A stretch of DNA of 64,000 nucleotides, taken from NCBI GenBank assembly GCA_018066285.1, contig JAGHRS010000002.1, positions 62,001-126,000 on the forward strand, read 5' to 3'. Each line of letters begins with the position of its first letter. Within the stretch, counting starts at the first letter, position 1. The position numbers and the translations under genes were made by a program. Below the pieces are notes generated by a model that did no database searches, was not told the DNA's origin, and saw only the letters and a list, made by a program, of their open reading frames with translations. The stretch comes from Candidatus Treponema caballi. Its GTDB lineage: Bacteria; Spirochaetota; Spirochaetia; Treponematales; Treponemataceae. This document shows positions 17,327 to 26,343 of the stretch, piece after piece.

Positions 17327-18502
17327 TCAACGTTCCCGGATTATGTTTGCAAGAGAACGGCAGTTTTCTTTTGAGGTGCCGTTCAATTTAAGGTTCAGTC
17401 TGTGCACAAGAGCAATCCGCTCTTCTGGTGCATTTCTGATGACAGACAGTTCCTTGAGGAATGCCTCAAAGTCAGCAGGTTTTTCGCCCGGAGTGTTCTC
17501 CATATAGTCCATGGTAAATCCGACTGATTTCTGGTATTCATCTAGATCGTAAGGCAGAAAGACAATCGGGCGTTCAAGCAGCATGTAGTCGAGGTAAATC
17601 GATGAATAATCAGTTATCAGCGCATCAAAGCAGTTGATGTAATCCATGACTTCTGTGTACTGCCTTGCTGAGAAAAGCACGATATTCTTCAGGTTGAGGA
17701 TATTCTGCGGAATAGACTCTTCGTAAGCCGGATGAAAGCGGATATATATGGTTATGTTGTTTTCGGTAAGAAAAGCATCGAGTTTTGACAGCTCACAATC
17801 GTTGAACGGAAAAAGGCGGACTTCTGAATGCTGCCTCCATGTTGGCGCGTACAGAATGTTGCAACTGCTCTTTTTCAAAATGGGCAGTTCTGCCGGTGGC
17901 TGGAAAAGTGCGTCCGTACGGGGTTGCCCGTTAATCAGGACACGTTTTTTGGGAAGTCCCATGCATGCGGCTATGATATCTGCGATGAACGGAGTTGACG
18001 CGAGTGAGCAGGTGATGTTTGTGTTGTTCAGTTTGTAATAAAGCTTCTTAATGAACCTGCCGTCTTCCTCAAGCATGCCTATGCATTTAAGTGGTGTTCC
18101 GTGACCAAGATGCAGCACGAATCTCCTGAAGTTCAGGAAGAGTCCGCCAAGAGGCAGATCAAGCCAGGAAACTACCCAGGTTTTTGCTCTGACAGCAGTT
18201 TTTTTGCCTTCTTTTGTCCGCGTGTCTATGAAATGGTCACCGTATTGTGCGGTAAGCTTTTCACGCAGTTCATCATTGTTGATGACAAACTTGACGATAT
18301 AGTCTGGCTCATTTTTCAAAAAGTGAAGAAAAAGGAACTTTGAATTGGAGTCAAAGGTCTCGCAGTGCATGGCACAGAATACGATCAGTTTCGGGTCGCG
18401 TTTCGCAAAAAGTGAAAGGAACGCGTATGGCAGACTGCCTGCTATATGCGCCAGTCGGGAAGAAGTATATCTGTGCTGGTTTTTTTCTGCTGCATCGCTC
18501 AT
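17327..18502 (-). CDS. CDP-glycerol glycerophosphotransferase family (TagB/TagF-like)
   Basis: The 391-residue product matches the teichoic-acid glycerophosphotransferase fold: HLGHGTPLK (catalytic His region), ILYAPTWRQ, IRFHP and ITDYSSIYLDYM, all in family order. Such enzymes transfer glycerol-phosphate from CDP-glycerol to a membrane-bound acceptor at the cytoplasmic face. The length fits TagB (single transfer) better than the polymerase TagF. The gene directly upstream is the CDP-glycerol synthase TagD, 3 nt away, which supplies the donor. A glycerol-phosphate decoration on a spirochaete surface glycan is inferred. Confidence 0.9.
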   Translation of the reverse strand: MSDAAEKNQHRYTSSRLAHIAGSLPYAFLSLFAKRDPKLIVFCAMHCETFDSNSKFLFLHFLKNEPDYIVKFVINNDELREKLTAQYGDHFIDTRTKEGKKTAVRAKTWVVSWLDLPLGGLFLNFRRFVLHLGHGTPLKCIGMLEEDGRFIKKLYYKLNNTNITCSLASTPFIADIIAACMGLPKKRVLINGQPRTDALFQPPAELPILKKSSCNILYAPTWRQHSEVRLFPFNDCELSKLDAFLTENNITIYIRFHPAYEESIPQNILNLKNIVLFSARQYTEVMDYINCFDALITDYSSIYLDYMLLERPIVFLPYDLDEYQKSVGFTMDYMENTPGEKPADFEAFLKELSVIRNAPEERIALVHRLNLKLNGTSKENCRSLANIIRER

Positions 18503-18505
18503 CAG

Positions 18506-18898
18506 TTATTTGTTGCCGATGTCCTGTTTTATTTTGGTAGTGGAGATTTCAGGGGTACGCTCAAGATAAACGACCTCGCACTGTTCCTTGAGAAAATCGA
18601 ATTTTCCCTTCCAGTCATCTCCGATAACAAACGTATCTATGTGGTATTCCTTTACGTCGGTCTTTTTCTGTTCCCATGATTCTTCCGGAATGACAAGGTC
18701 GACATAACGGATTGCTTCAAGCAGGGCTTTGCGCTTTTCATAGCTGAAATAGCACTTCTTCTGCTTTTCATTCCAGTTGAATTCATCCGTGGAAAGCGCA
18801 ACGATAAGGTAATCGCCAAGTGCTTTTGCGCGCTTTAAGAGATTGATGTGACCATAGTGAAGAAGGTCAAAAGTTCCATATGTTATGACACGTTTCAT
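18506..18898 (-). CDS. tagD: Glycerol-3-phosphate cytidylyltransferase
   Basis: Makes CDP-glycerol from CTP and glycerol 3-phosphate in the cytoplasm. The 130-residue product is full length for TagD/GCT. It carries the nucleotidyltransferase HxGH motif ([16 protein letters not shown]), [25 protein letters not shown] and the C-terminal [10 protein letters not shown]. It lies between licD-like and tagB/F-like genes with 3-14 nt gaps, so donor synthesis and transfer are coupled in one operon. Confidence 0.95.
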   Translation of the reverse strand: MKRVITYGTFDLLHYGHINLLKRAKALGDYLIVALSTDEFNWNEKQKKCYFSYEKRKALLEAIRYVDLVIPEESWEQKKTDVKEYHIDTFVIGDDWKGKFDFLKEQCEVVYLERTPEISTTKIKQDIGNK

Positions 18899-18912
18899 TT
18901 GTATTTCCTGTT

Positions 18913-19761
18913 TCAGTTATATTTACCGAAGTCAAGCTCCAGACACCGGTGTTTATTATAGCATGATTCAATGTCTTTGGGCATCTGCATATAGTCGCCA
19001 TATTGCTCACGGAGGAATGTGTCATAATCTTTGGGAGCAGGGAAGACATCATCTTCAAAAGGTACGGTCGTAAATTCCGAAATGGTTGTCCTCAGGTGTT
19101 TTTCTTTTTCATAGCCCCATGCTCCGCTCAAAAGGAAAACATAGTCTGTTTCTTTTCTGTTGTGCTTTACATGGTAATTAAGCATTTTTTTGTGCAGTAC
19201 CTTGAGTGGAATGATGCGTGAAATGAAAGCCGCTGCGTATACAATGAGGAAAACGATGAACTTTTTTGGGTGTGGTGTGTATCCCATCCGGATGGCACAG
19301 ATACGCTTCATGAACGGAAACCATTTTCCGTAAAAAAACTGAGTTATTTTGTTTTTAGGCAGATTATCATACGGGAAGACTTCTACATAAAAACCGTTAT
19401 GTGTCTTGGTGTTTTTCCTGAATGACTGGACGCAGGCTGTTCCATTCAAACGGATGCGGGCAATTTCGTAATCGGCGTTTTTTTCTTCTGTTTCCGGAGT
19501 TTGAAGGAAGAAATCAGGCCCCAGATCTGTCTTGCAGACTTCGATAAAGCGGTCAAAATCAGCCCGGCTCATACCGATGTCGATGTCATCGTCCCAGGGA
19601 ATGAAACCCTTGTGTCTGATTGCTCCAATGAGCGTTCCTCCAATGAGGAAATAGTGGATATCGTTTTTTTCGCATACTCTGCGAACTTCTTTGAGAATGT
19701 TTAACTCAATGAGCTGCATTTTGCGAAGCTGTTCTTTTGTAATAGGGTTAAATACTTCCAT
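18913..19761 (-). CDS. LicD-family phosphotransferase
   Basis: The 282-residue product has the LicD signature [24 protein letters not shown] (about residues 41-64), a nucleotidyltransferase-type DxD active site. LicD proteins attach phosphocholine or other phospho-alcohols to cell-surface glycans. There is no licA/licC choline kinase or CTP:phosphocholine cytidylyltransferase here, and the neighbouring tagD makes CDP-glycerol. The donor may therefore be CDP-glycerol, or phosphocholine supplied from elsewhere. The distal half is rich in aromatic and basic residues, as is common for membrane-associated family members. Confidence 0.9.
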   Translation of the reverse strand: MEVFNPITKEQLRKMQLIELNILKEVRRVCEKNDIHYFLIGGTLIGAIRHKGFIPWDDDIDIGMSRADFDRFIEVCKTDLGPDFFLQTPETEEKNADYEIARIRLNGTACVQSFRKNTKTHNGFYVEVFPYDNLPKNKITQFFYGKWFPFMKRICAIRMGYTPHPKKFIVFLIVYAAAFISRIIPLKVLHKKMLNYHVKHNRKETDYVFLLSGAWGYEKEKHLRTTISEFTTVPFEDDVFPAPKDYDTFLREQYGDYMQMPKDIESCYNKHRCLELDFGKYN

Positions 19762-19776
19762 GTTGTCCTCTGTAAG

Positions 19777-20766
19777 TTAATGTTTCCTGTTTTTCTGTCT
19801 TTTCAGTGTATTCTGCACCTTTGCGATAAAAACACACAGGTCGGACATGACTATATTACTTTTCTCAAGAGATTTTGCAAATACCTTATAATAACGGGCT
19901 TTAAGTCCTTTTCCTTTCAGGTTGCTGCTCATGTTTGAAAAAACTGAATAATACTTTCTGCATTGCTTCAGCGGCATGAGATGGAAGAATTTCATCAACT
20001 GGTTGATCTTCCTGAATGCCACTTCGTTTTTGAATTGAGCTGATACTTCTTTTTCTTCAAGTACTTCTTCAATCTTGTGGATGCTTTTTATACGTTCTGC
20101 GGCTTTTTCTTCTGGAAGACGCAGATTCTTCTGGATTATCCTGTAGTGATACAGCGGAATATCCGTGTTTGCAGTTTTATCTGAGCAGAAGTAATATTTC
20201 AGCATGAACAGCGTGTCTTCACAGATATTCAGATCAGGGGCAAAGGTAAGTTTGTCTGCTGTTATGATGGAGCGCCTGATAAGCTTACAATGCAAATAAC
20301 CGGGTGTTTTCAGACTGAGCAGTTCTGAGATATTTCTGTTTCTGTCCTCTGTAAGCGTGTGTCTGACTATTACTGATTTATTTACATATTCCTTGATGAC
20401 ATTACATGTTGTAACATCAGCCTGTGTCTGTTCTGCAAGTGTATACAGCTTTTCAAGATAATCCGGTTCAACCCAGTCATCACTGTCAACAAACAGTATG
20501 TATTTTCCTGTGGCTGTTTCAAGCAAATCCTGCCGTGAAATGGCAATTTTTCTGTTTTCGGTGTGGTTGATGATTTTGCAGGATATATCCGGATGCTGTT
20601 TCAGAATGGAGTCAATTATTGCCATTGAGTTGTCAGGTGTACAATCGTTGCAGAAAATAATCTCGCACTTATCGATGAGTGTATTTGCGAGCAGGCTTTC
20701 TACACACTGTGCTATATAGGTTTCAACATTGTATACAGGAATAAGGATTGATATTTCAGGTACCAT
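19777..20766 (-). CDS. Family 2 glycosyltransferase
   Basis: The 329-residue product begins with the GT-A start ISILIPVYNVETYIAQCVESLL, followed by IIFCNDCTPDNS and the metal-binding LFVDSDDWVEPDYLEKLY near residues 92-107, all typical of GT2 enzymes. It is cytoplasmic with a basic C-terminal third likely to touch the membrane. It lies 11-15 nt from its operon neighbours. The sugar and linkage cannot be read from sequence. Confidence 0.9.
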   Translation of the reverse strand: MVPEISILIPVYNVETYIAQCVESLLANTLIDKCEIIFCNDCTPDNSMAIIDSILKQHPDISCKIINHTENRKIAISRQDLLETATGKYILFVDSDDWVEPDYLEKLYTLAEQTQADVTTCNVIKEYVNKSVIVRHTLTEDRNRNISELLSLKTPGYLHCKLIRRSIITADKLTFAPDLNICEDTLFMLKYYFCSDKTANTDIPLYHYRIIQKNLRLPEEKAAERIKSIHKIEEVLEEKEVSAQFKNEVAFRKINQLMKFFHLMPLKQCRKYYSVFSNMSSNLKGKGLKARYYKVFAKSLEKSNIVMSDLCVFIAKVQNTLKRQKNRKH

Positions 20767-20778
20767 GGACTCTTTCCC

Positions 20779-21783
20779 TTACAACTCAAAAGAAGATTTT
20801 TCAGGCAGTTTTTCCTGGAAATAACTGATGACTTCTGGATAGAGATTTGTACAATCCTGATTATCATTATCATTCAGGCAGAGCATCTTGCAGTGATTTC
20901 CCAGAATTGCCTTTTTGATGACCGGCATGTTTTTTTCAGAAATGACATAATAAGAACGGTCGTTTTTTTTCTTCGGTACGAATGAATTGGTACAGAGCTG
21001 CCAGTAATAAAACAGAAACTGGTTGACGTCCCGGTCACTTCGGAACCGGTGGCTTGATGTTTCTTCAAGCGCTTCCGGAAAGGCTTCCCAGACTTCTCGG
21101 AGTGCTGTTTTTGTGTATGGATTTGGCTGGTGCTGCGTACTGAATCCCGGAACTGTTTTCTGCCTGCTGTAGAAGAAGTTTTCCAGGCAACATTTAAGCG
21201 GACTTCCGAAAAGCCATTTTCCGGGTGCCTGTTTTACGACATTATTGAAAGAGAATCGTGTGTTGATGAGTTTGCAGTCGTTGAAATTAATGCGTGAGAA
21301 CACATCATCATAACGTATCCATTTAATGGATGCAGCTGTATGCAATACTGGTTTACCGTCTTTGAAGAAGAACCCTGGTTTCAGACTGTTGGTGATATAC
21401 ATGTCATCGTTGAAATAGACAAAATGGTCTGAAAGCCCTTCTATAGCATGCATATGCAATTCAATCGGATGAGAAGAAAAAACTGGCAGCCATTTTTCAG
21501 GGATGTAGTCTTTGTGTGTAACCCAATGAAGTTTGGGGTTCTCTGTATTAAGCCACTCTGGTTTCTGTCCGTTTGTGATGAAATGTATTTTCCTGACCCA
21601 TGGAGCATATGTTTCAACGCCACGGAACCAGTATTTTAAAAGACCATAGTCACTGTATCTTGATTGTGCTATATCAATGTCTTTCTGTTTGTTATCTGGT
21701 GCGTAGCGGTTAAACTGTTTTTTCCATTCTGCATCATTACCGTCAACCCAGGGAATGACAAAATCGATTTCTTCAGTTTGCAT
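20779..21783 (-). CDS. Stealth-family sugar-phosphate transferase
   Basis: The 334-residue product carries the Stealth conserved regions in order: CR1 DFVIPWVDGNDAEWK, CR2 IHFITNGQKPEWL to FVYFNDDMYI, CR3 with STQHQPNPYTK, and CR4 MLCLNDND. Stealth proteins are hexose-1-phosphate transferases that build phosphodiester-linked capsule polymers. The start at 21783 is chosen because AAAGAAGG lies about 9 nt upstream; the frame is open further upstream without a ribosome site. This start overlaps the end of the GT8 gene by 11 nt. Confidence 0.9.
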   Translation of the reverse strand: MQTEEIDFVIPWVDGNDAEWKKQFNRYAPDNKQKDIDIAQSRYSDYGLLKYWFRGVETYAPWVRKIHFITNGQKPEWLNTENPKLHWVTHKDYIPEKWLPVFSSHPIELHMHAIEGLSDHFVYFNDDMYITNSLKPGFFFKDGKPVLHTAASIKWIRYDDVFSRINFNDCKLINTRFSFNNVVKQAPGKWLFGSPLKCCLENFFYSRQKTVPGFSTQHQPNPYTKTALREVWEAFPEALEETSSHRFRSDRDVNQFLFYYWQLCTNSFVPKKKNDRSYYVISEKNMPVIKKAILGNHCKMLCLNDNDNQDCTNLYPEVISYFQEKLPEKSSFEL

Positions 21784-22771
21784 TGAGCAGCCTTCTTTCC
21801 GGAGCATATGCTTTGTCAGGATATGGTTTGCCATTTCCCTTAATGAGTTTTTTCAGGAAATGTTTTATTCGTGTTTTCAGGGGAAGCGGATTTTTTGCGT
21901 ACTTTTGATTGGCCCACTGGCTTTCTTTGTAAAAGCGGCGCCATAAAAGCATGAATGGTTTCAGTGTGTCATAGGTATGCCATGGTTTTATCCTGCCGCT
22001 GAAATGTACTATTCGGGCGTCTTCAATACCGCTGATGATATCATTCCAGTGTTTCTTTTCAATGTAAACATTGTGACTGTTGCTTTTTGTGTAATGACCA
22101 GCTGTAAAATCATACAGAGTGTATAATCCAGGAAGGACATTATATCTGGCATTTAAGGGCAGAATTGATTCATGCAGGACTTTATTGATTGCGTCCTGAT
22201 CATGCCACAGACATAATCCCGGGTTTTCAGACAGGAAGGATACACATTGTTCTGATATTTTCTTTTTTCGCCACCAGTCAAGATTCATAAGGATGGTTCC
22301 CGCACAGTAATAACCATACTGCATGGGGTAATCAAGCCTGTTGAAGACCTCAATGTCGCTGAAACGCGTGTCTGGACACATGCCTGCAGAATAGCCGCTT
22401 ATATCAATTGAGAGCAGTTCCTCAAGACTGCCGGTGCAGAGCATATCGCAATCAAGATACAGCACTGAATGAATATCTTCGGGCAGCAGGGCTGGAATAA
22501 GAAACCTGAAATATGTTTCTATGGTAACGTGGTCGTTTTTTCTGAGAGGCAGGTTTTTCAGACTTGATTCATCAACAAAATGGAAGATAATGCGGGCAGC
22601 ATCATTTCCTGAAATAACAGAAAACAGTTCCTGCTGTTTTTTTTCAGAAAACGCTTTCGTTACTATGTGAAATGTGACGATTAAGCCGGGGTTATAATGC
22701 AGAATTGATTGAATCAGTATTCCGGCGGGCATTGCCCATGATTCATTAATGCAAAAAACAATATCCTTCAT
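21773..22771 (-). CDS. Family 8 glycosyltransferase
   Basis: The 332-residue product has the GT8 hallmarks: an N-terminal nucleotide-binding strand (DIVFCINESW), the DxD region VLYLDCDMLCTGSLEELL, CAGTILMNLDWWR, HDQDAINKVL and the C-terminal HFSGRIKPW. These enzymes use UDP-glucose or UDP-galactose for lipopolysaccharide-core-like glycans. The start overlaps the flippase stop by 4 nt, so it is translationally coupled. The sugar is not predictable. Confidence 0.92.
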   Translation of the reverse strand: MKDIVFCINESWAMPAGILIQSILHYNPGLIVTFHIVTKAFSEKKQQELFSVISGNDAARIIFHFVDESSLKNLPLRKNDHVTIETYFRFLIPALLPEDIHSVLYLDCDMLCTGSLEELLSIDISGYSAGMCPDTRFSDIEVFNRLDYPMQYGYYCAGTILMNLDWWRKKKISEQCVSFLSENPGLCLWHDQDAINKVLHESILPLNARYNVLPGLYTLYDFTAGHYTKSNSHNVYIEKKHWNDIISGIEDARIVHFSGRIKPWHTYDTLKPFMLLWRRFYKESQWANQKYAKNPLPLKTRIKHFLKKLIKGNGKPYPDKAYAPERRLLNAN

Positions 22772-24222
22772 TTTTTCTTTTTCAATTTTAGCATGATTTT
22801 AGATATAAGTGTATACGGCAACTTATCCTTAAGAAGCAGAAGGACACAAATATACAGGGAAGCTCCTCCTCCTATCTGGACAAGCAGAAGAAGCAGAGCG
22901 TTGTGTATCTGTCTTTTTACCACACACAGGAACAGAAGCATCACCAGACCGGCAATTATTTTCTTCCAGGCTGCCTGAAGTATGTGTCTGACCGTGAGGA
23001 ATCTGTTGCAGTTGAAGAGGTACAGAAGCATAATCACCGATTCTGCAATGAGTGTTCCTATTACTGCTCCCAATGCATTAAGCCGTGGAATGAACAGAAG
23101 GTTGCAGATAAGATTGGTAATTGCACCTGTTATGACATATATGGCGCTTTTCTTTTTGTATCCGCCCGGTGTGAAATACAAGTCGTTCAGATTTGTACTG
23201 ATTCCTGTAATGATTAGAATTGGCGAAAGCAGTTGCATAATCAGGATGACAGGCTCGTATCCCGGGCCGTAAAACAGCGGAACGAAATTGCTTGCAATGC
23301 CCACCAGACCAAGACAGCAGCCAATACTCATGAAAAGGATGAAGTCTATGGAATTGTGTATTTTATCCTTGATTTCATCAGTTTTCTTCTGCTCAAACAG
23401 ATATGATGTGCGGGCTCCTAAAACGGAATTGACAGCTGAGAAAGCAAAAGCCCGGACTACATGGATTATCTTCGTTGCCTGCTCATAAAAGCCATTCTCT
23501 GTTTCTTCATGAGTGATAAGCCCAATAAGTGTTTTATCAAGAATAGTGTAAATGGAAGTTGCAACTGTTGGAATGAAATAAACCAGCGTTTCCTTAAAAT
23601 GCGGGCGTATGGTAAGGGTTTTCCTGTCAACGGGAACCAGAAAGCGGGGAAGAGAAATCCACATGGAAAGGCTGCCAAGAAAATCAACGCCAGCATGAAA
23701 GAGGAAATAAATCCATAAATCCTCTGGGGTTTTGACGAATGTATACAGACAGACGATTCCTGTGATTTTTACGATTGTGTTTCTGGTAACGGTATATTTG
23801 AACTGTTCCTGTCCAGTAAAAAACCATGTGATGTCAAACATCTTTGCCAGAATGAACAGCGTCAGGATGATGAAGTAGAGTTTATACTGTGTCGCGAAAA
23901 ATACAAAAATGCCCCATCCCAATAAAGCAACACATGAAGTTACAATGGAAAGAAGTTCAATTTCCCAGAACAGCTTTGAACACAGTTTACGGTCATCCCG
24001 GGTACGTGATATCTCGCGTTTTCCATATTGGGCTGTTCCAAGTGAAGCAATAAGCGTGAAGTACATCACATATGAATGAGTGTAACTGTATATGCCTGTA
24101 TTCGCAGGACCAAGGACGCGGGCAGCGTATGGCGCTGTAATGAATGGCGCAATGACACAGAGAATTTCGTACAGAGTACTGAGGATGAAGTTTTTCTGCA
24201 GACTTGGCTGTTTTTCAGACAT
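22768..24222 (-). CDS. Oligosaccharide flippase (Wzx, MOP superfamily)
   Basis: The 484-residue membrane protein has about 12-14 helices and the Wzx/MATE beginning NFILSTLYEILCVIAPFITAPYAARVLGP. It would flip an undecaprenyl-linked repeat unit across the inner membrane. It is the first gene of the glycan operon, and no ribosome site precedes the ATG at 24222. Instead a promoter with its -10 ten nt upstream and an overlapping perfect palindrome are present. A Wzy-type polymerase is not obvious in the operon. Confidence 0.92.
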   Translation of the reverse strand: MSEKQPSLQKNFILSTLYEILCVIAPFITAPYAARVLGPANTGIYSYTHSYVMYFTLIASLGTAQYGKREISRTRDDRKLCSKLFWEIELLSIVTSCVALLGWGIFVFFATQYKLYFIILTLFILAKMFDITWFFTGQEQFKYTVTRNTIVKITGIVCLYTFVKTPEDLWIYFLFHAGVDFLGSLSMWISLPRFLVPVDRKTLTIRPHFKETLVYFIPTVATSIYTILDKTLIGLITHEETENGFYEQATKIIHVVRAFAFSAVNSVLGARTSYLFEQKKTDEIKDKIHNSIDFILFMSIGCCLGLVGIASNFVPLFYGPGYEPVILIMQLLSPILIITGISTNLNDLYFTPGGYKKKSAIYVITGAITNLICNLLFIPRLNALGAVIGTLIAESVIMLLYLFNCNRFLTVRHILQAAWKKIIAGLVMLLFLCVVKRQIHNALLLLLVQIGGGASLYICVLLLLKDKLPYTLISKIMLKLKKKK

Positions 24223-24225
24223 TTT

Positions 24226-24261
24226 CAGTCATATTATGACTGTATATGCCTTTTTCTTCAA
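24226..24261 (-). promoter_or_regulatory. Glycan operon promoter with perfect palindrome over the -10
   Basis: On the minus strand TTGAAG (24256-24261), 17 nt, CATAAT (24233-24238), then 10 nt to the flippase ATG. The 17-bp palindrome CAGTCATAATATGACTG (24226-24242, 8-bp arms around one base) covers the -10 and expected start, the position of a repressor operator. Confidence 0.6.
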
Positions 24262-24278
24262 GGTTTACCGTCTTTATC

Positions 24279-25832
24279 TCACACAGCCAGGCGAATGCCG
24301 AACGCTTTAACAAACTGTATGTGCTTATCCTTGCACCATTCTCTGTATGCGTCCATTTCTTCATCATTGAGCGGCTTGTTGCATGCTCCAAGAGACTGCC
24401 GGATGGTAAAAGTCGGCGTTACTTCAATGCAGATACGGAACTTTCCTTTGTACTTAGCGTAGACAATGGTGCAGTGCCGTTGCAGTACGGAATTGGAGTA
24501 ACCCCAGCCGACGCAGTTGTGCATGGCGTTTCCTATAACCTTAAGCGTGGCTGAATCGCGGGCAACATAAAAACAGAAACGCTCTTCATCAGGTACATCG
24601 ACGTATTCATCTTCTCCTGTTTTAGGATTTTTCTGCTTTTTCTTGTTTGGACCGCATTTATATTCGAGGGCCAGAAACTTCTGCTCAATGTTAAACGTGA
24701 CATTTTCAGCAGCATAGCATTGATATTCCATCTGCGTATGAAGTTCATCGGCACGGCGGACAAGAAAATCGTGCGAGTACTTATTGAAGCCTTCGCGCAT
24801 GATTTCCTTCTTTTCCTGTTCAGACAGAGCTTCTCTGCAGGCAGCATAGGTGTTGATTCCATCGGCAACGTACATTTCGTTTGACGGGTTTTCAGCAAAA
24901 TAATCCGCGGTGCGTTTAATGGCGTTCCATGCTGTCTTCTGGTTTGTGAATGCAAGCAGGTCATGGACAAACTGCCTTAAGCCTGCCTGAACTGCGTACG
25001 TCATGAATCCGCCTGCAAATGAAATCATGTTTCCTGCAAGAAAGACATAGAACTGCGGGCTGTATGCTTTCTGCAGAATGTTCACATCCGTGAAGCCAAG
25101 GTCCTTTGCCGCTGCATAGCAGATGACCGACTGCGGCGCCTGCTGGTACATCTTGCGGACCGATTTTGTCGGCTTGATGCCAAGGCTTTCGAACATTTCG
25201 TTTTCGGCAGTCGGCGTGTCTCCAGAAGAAAGGCTCGCAAACTCCCTGTCATACGGATTCAGTCCCCAGTGCTGCGCAATCCTGTAAAAGTTTACGTTGA
25301 AAGGGGAGAGCATGTAGCCGACGAGTACGCTGAACCCGCGTAGTTTTGAAGCGACAGTCGGTTTCAGGCCGAACTGCTTTTTGTAGCGCTCGCCCATTTC
25401 GTCAAGAATCTGTTCTGTCAGTTCATCGCACAACGAACCGCGGATATCCTCAGATTCAAAGACAGCCTTTCCGTTTTTAAAAAGCTGTTTCTGTTCCAGA
25501 TCGAGGATGAACTGGTTGTCATACAGACGCTGTTTTCCGACTTCTGCCCGCTGTGACTTAACGTTGATGACATATGATTCGCGGATTCTGTTCATCTCAA
25601 AGCCATAATTGAGCTGCGTTCCGTTCTGGACAATCAGGCCTTTGTACGGCTGGCCACACTGAGAGATGAGTACGTCGTCCTTAAAGCGGATGATGTATTC
25701 CCAGCGGTGACAGCGCCTGCAGAAAACGATTCTGTCTTTAGCGTTAACGATGGTCGGGAAGACTGAAAGCGGCTCTCTGAACGAGTTTTCATATTTCTTT
25801 GTCGCTGTGTTCAATACCCAGTACTTGCCCAT
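24279..25832 (-). CDS. PcfJ-like domain protein
   Basis: The 517-residue product starts at the ATG preceded by AAAGGAG (6 nt); the frame is open further upstream without such a site. A possible zinc ribbon half-site CRRCHRWE lies near residue 40. The C-terminal third contains the PcfJ-like block: FCFYVARDSATLKVIGNAMHNCVGWGYS, IVYAKYKGKFRICIEV, IRQSLGACNKPL. PcfJ was named from an enterococcal conjugative plasmid, but the family is common in mobile elements and of unknown biochemistry. It overlaps the small upstream gene by 44 nt. No other conjugation genes lie nearby. Confidence 0.78.
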   Translation of the reverse strand: MGKYWVLNTATKKYENSFREPLSVFPTIVNAKDRIVFCRRCHRWEYIIRFKDDVLISQCGQPYKGLIVQNGTQLNYGFEMNRIRESYVINVKSQRAEVGKQRLYDNQFILDLEQKQLFKNGKAVFESEDIRGSLCDELTEQILDEMGERYKKQFGLKPTVASKLRGFSVLVGYMLSPFNVNFYRIAQHWGLNPYDREFASLSSGDTPTAENEMFESLGIKPTKSVRKMYQQAPQSVICYAAAKDLGFTDVNILQKAYSPQFYVFLAGNMISFAGGFMTYAVQAGLRQFVHDLLAFTNQKTAWNAIKRTADYFAENPSNEMYVADGINTYAACREALSEQEKKEIMREGFNKYSHDFLVRRADELHTQMEYQCYAAENVTFNIEQKFLALEYKCGPNKKKQKNPKTGEDEYVDVPDEERFCFYVARDSATLKVIGNAMHNCVGWGYSNSVLQRHCTIVYAKYKGKFRICIEVTPTFTIRQSLGACNKPLNDEEMDAYREWCKDKHIQFVKAFGIRLAV

Positions 25833-26124
25833 CCGTACTCCTTTCTGAAAGCTTTTCCTGCGCCTGTTCTGCATCTTTAATGGTGGCAGCCATGAACTGA
25901 ATCACCTGCCGGAGCGCTTCCTGTGGCGTTACTCCCGGAGGAAGCCTGCCTGACATAAGCGTGGTTGGGACCTGAATGCCGTTAAGGTCTCCGCCGAATC
26001 CTGCAGCGACAAAGCCGCCCTGAATGGCTGCCTCGTATTTTGCGGGATTGTCGAGCATATCCTTCAACTGCCGTTTCATAAGCATGAGTTCTGTGTTCTG
26101 TGTGGTGATGTCGTTCTTGTTCAT
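25789..26124 (-). CDS. Small protein co-transcribed with the PcfJ-like gene
   Basis: The 111-residue product is not recognised. It has a helical start (NTELMLMKRQLKDMLDNPAKYEAAIQ), a Gly-rich middle (GGFVAAGFGGDLNGI), then GVTPQEALRQVIQF and a charged tail. There is no signal peptide or membrane helix. Codon use matches a real gene and the 44-nt overlap with the PcfJ-like gene implies coupled translation. The start is the ATG at 26124; a longer TTG start at 26163 falls inside the promoter and is rejected. The ATG sits 10 nt after a -10 box and has no ribosome site. Confidence 0.65.
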   Translation of the reverse strand: MNKNDITTQNTELMLMKRQLKDMLDNPAKYEAAIQGGFVAAGFGGDLNGIQVPTTLMSGRLPPGVTPQEALRQVIQFMAATIKDAEQAQEKLSERSTDGQVLGIEHSDKEI

Positions 26125-26134
26125 GGCTCGTATT

Positions 26135-26163
26135 AAGATAGTATCGAAATAAGCTGGTGGCAA
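26135..26163 (-). promoter_or_regulatory. Promoter of the PcfJ-like operon, near-leaderless
   Basis: TTGCCA (26158-26163), 17 nt, TATCTT (26135-26140), then 10 nt to the ATG at 26124, all on the minus strand. Confidence 0.5.
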
Positions 26164-26200
26164 GAAAAAAATTCATTTTTTCAGGAGAATAAAGTGCTGT

Positions 26201-26314
26201 ATGTCAGATGGCTTTTCTATTAACGATACGGGTGCACAACCCGACAAAAAGGCTGATGACTCTGATAAGGATTTCCCTGAAACTGCGCTTCATACAAGTT
26301 CAGTATATCACTGA
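26201..26314 (+). CDS. Possible 37-residue acidic peptide
   Basis: An ATG 13 nt after GGAG opens a 37-codon frame beginning MSDGFSIND, hydrophilic and acidic, with no recognisable motif. It lies alone on the plus strand between the PcfJ-like operon and the XRE gene. The long spacing from GGAG and lack of family support make it doubtful. Confidence 0.2.
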   Translation: MSDGFSINDTGAQPDKKADDSDKDFPETALHTSSVYH

Positions 26315-26343
26315 TTTGCTGAGTGGATAAGTTCCGTCAAAGA

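Noticed and set aside
24279..25832. PcfJ-like gene as proof of an integrated conjugative element
   Set aside because: No integrase, relaxase, coupling protein or attachment-site repeats were seen nearby; the domain alone is not diagnostic.
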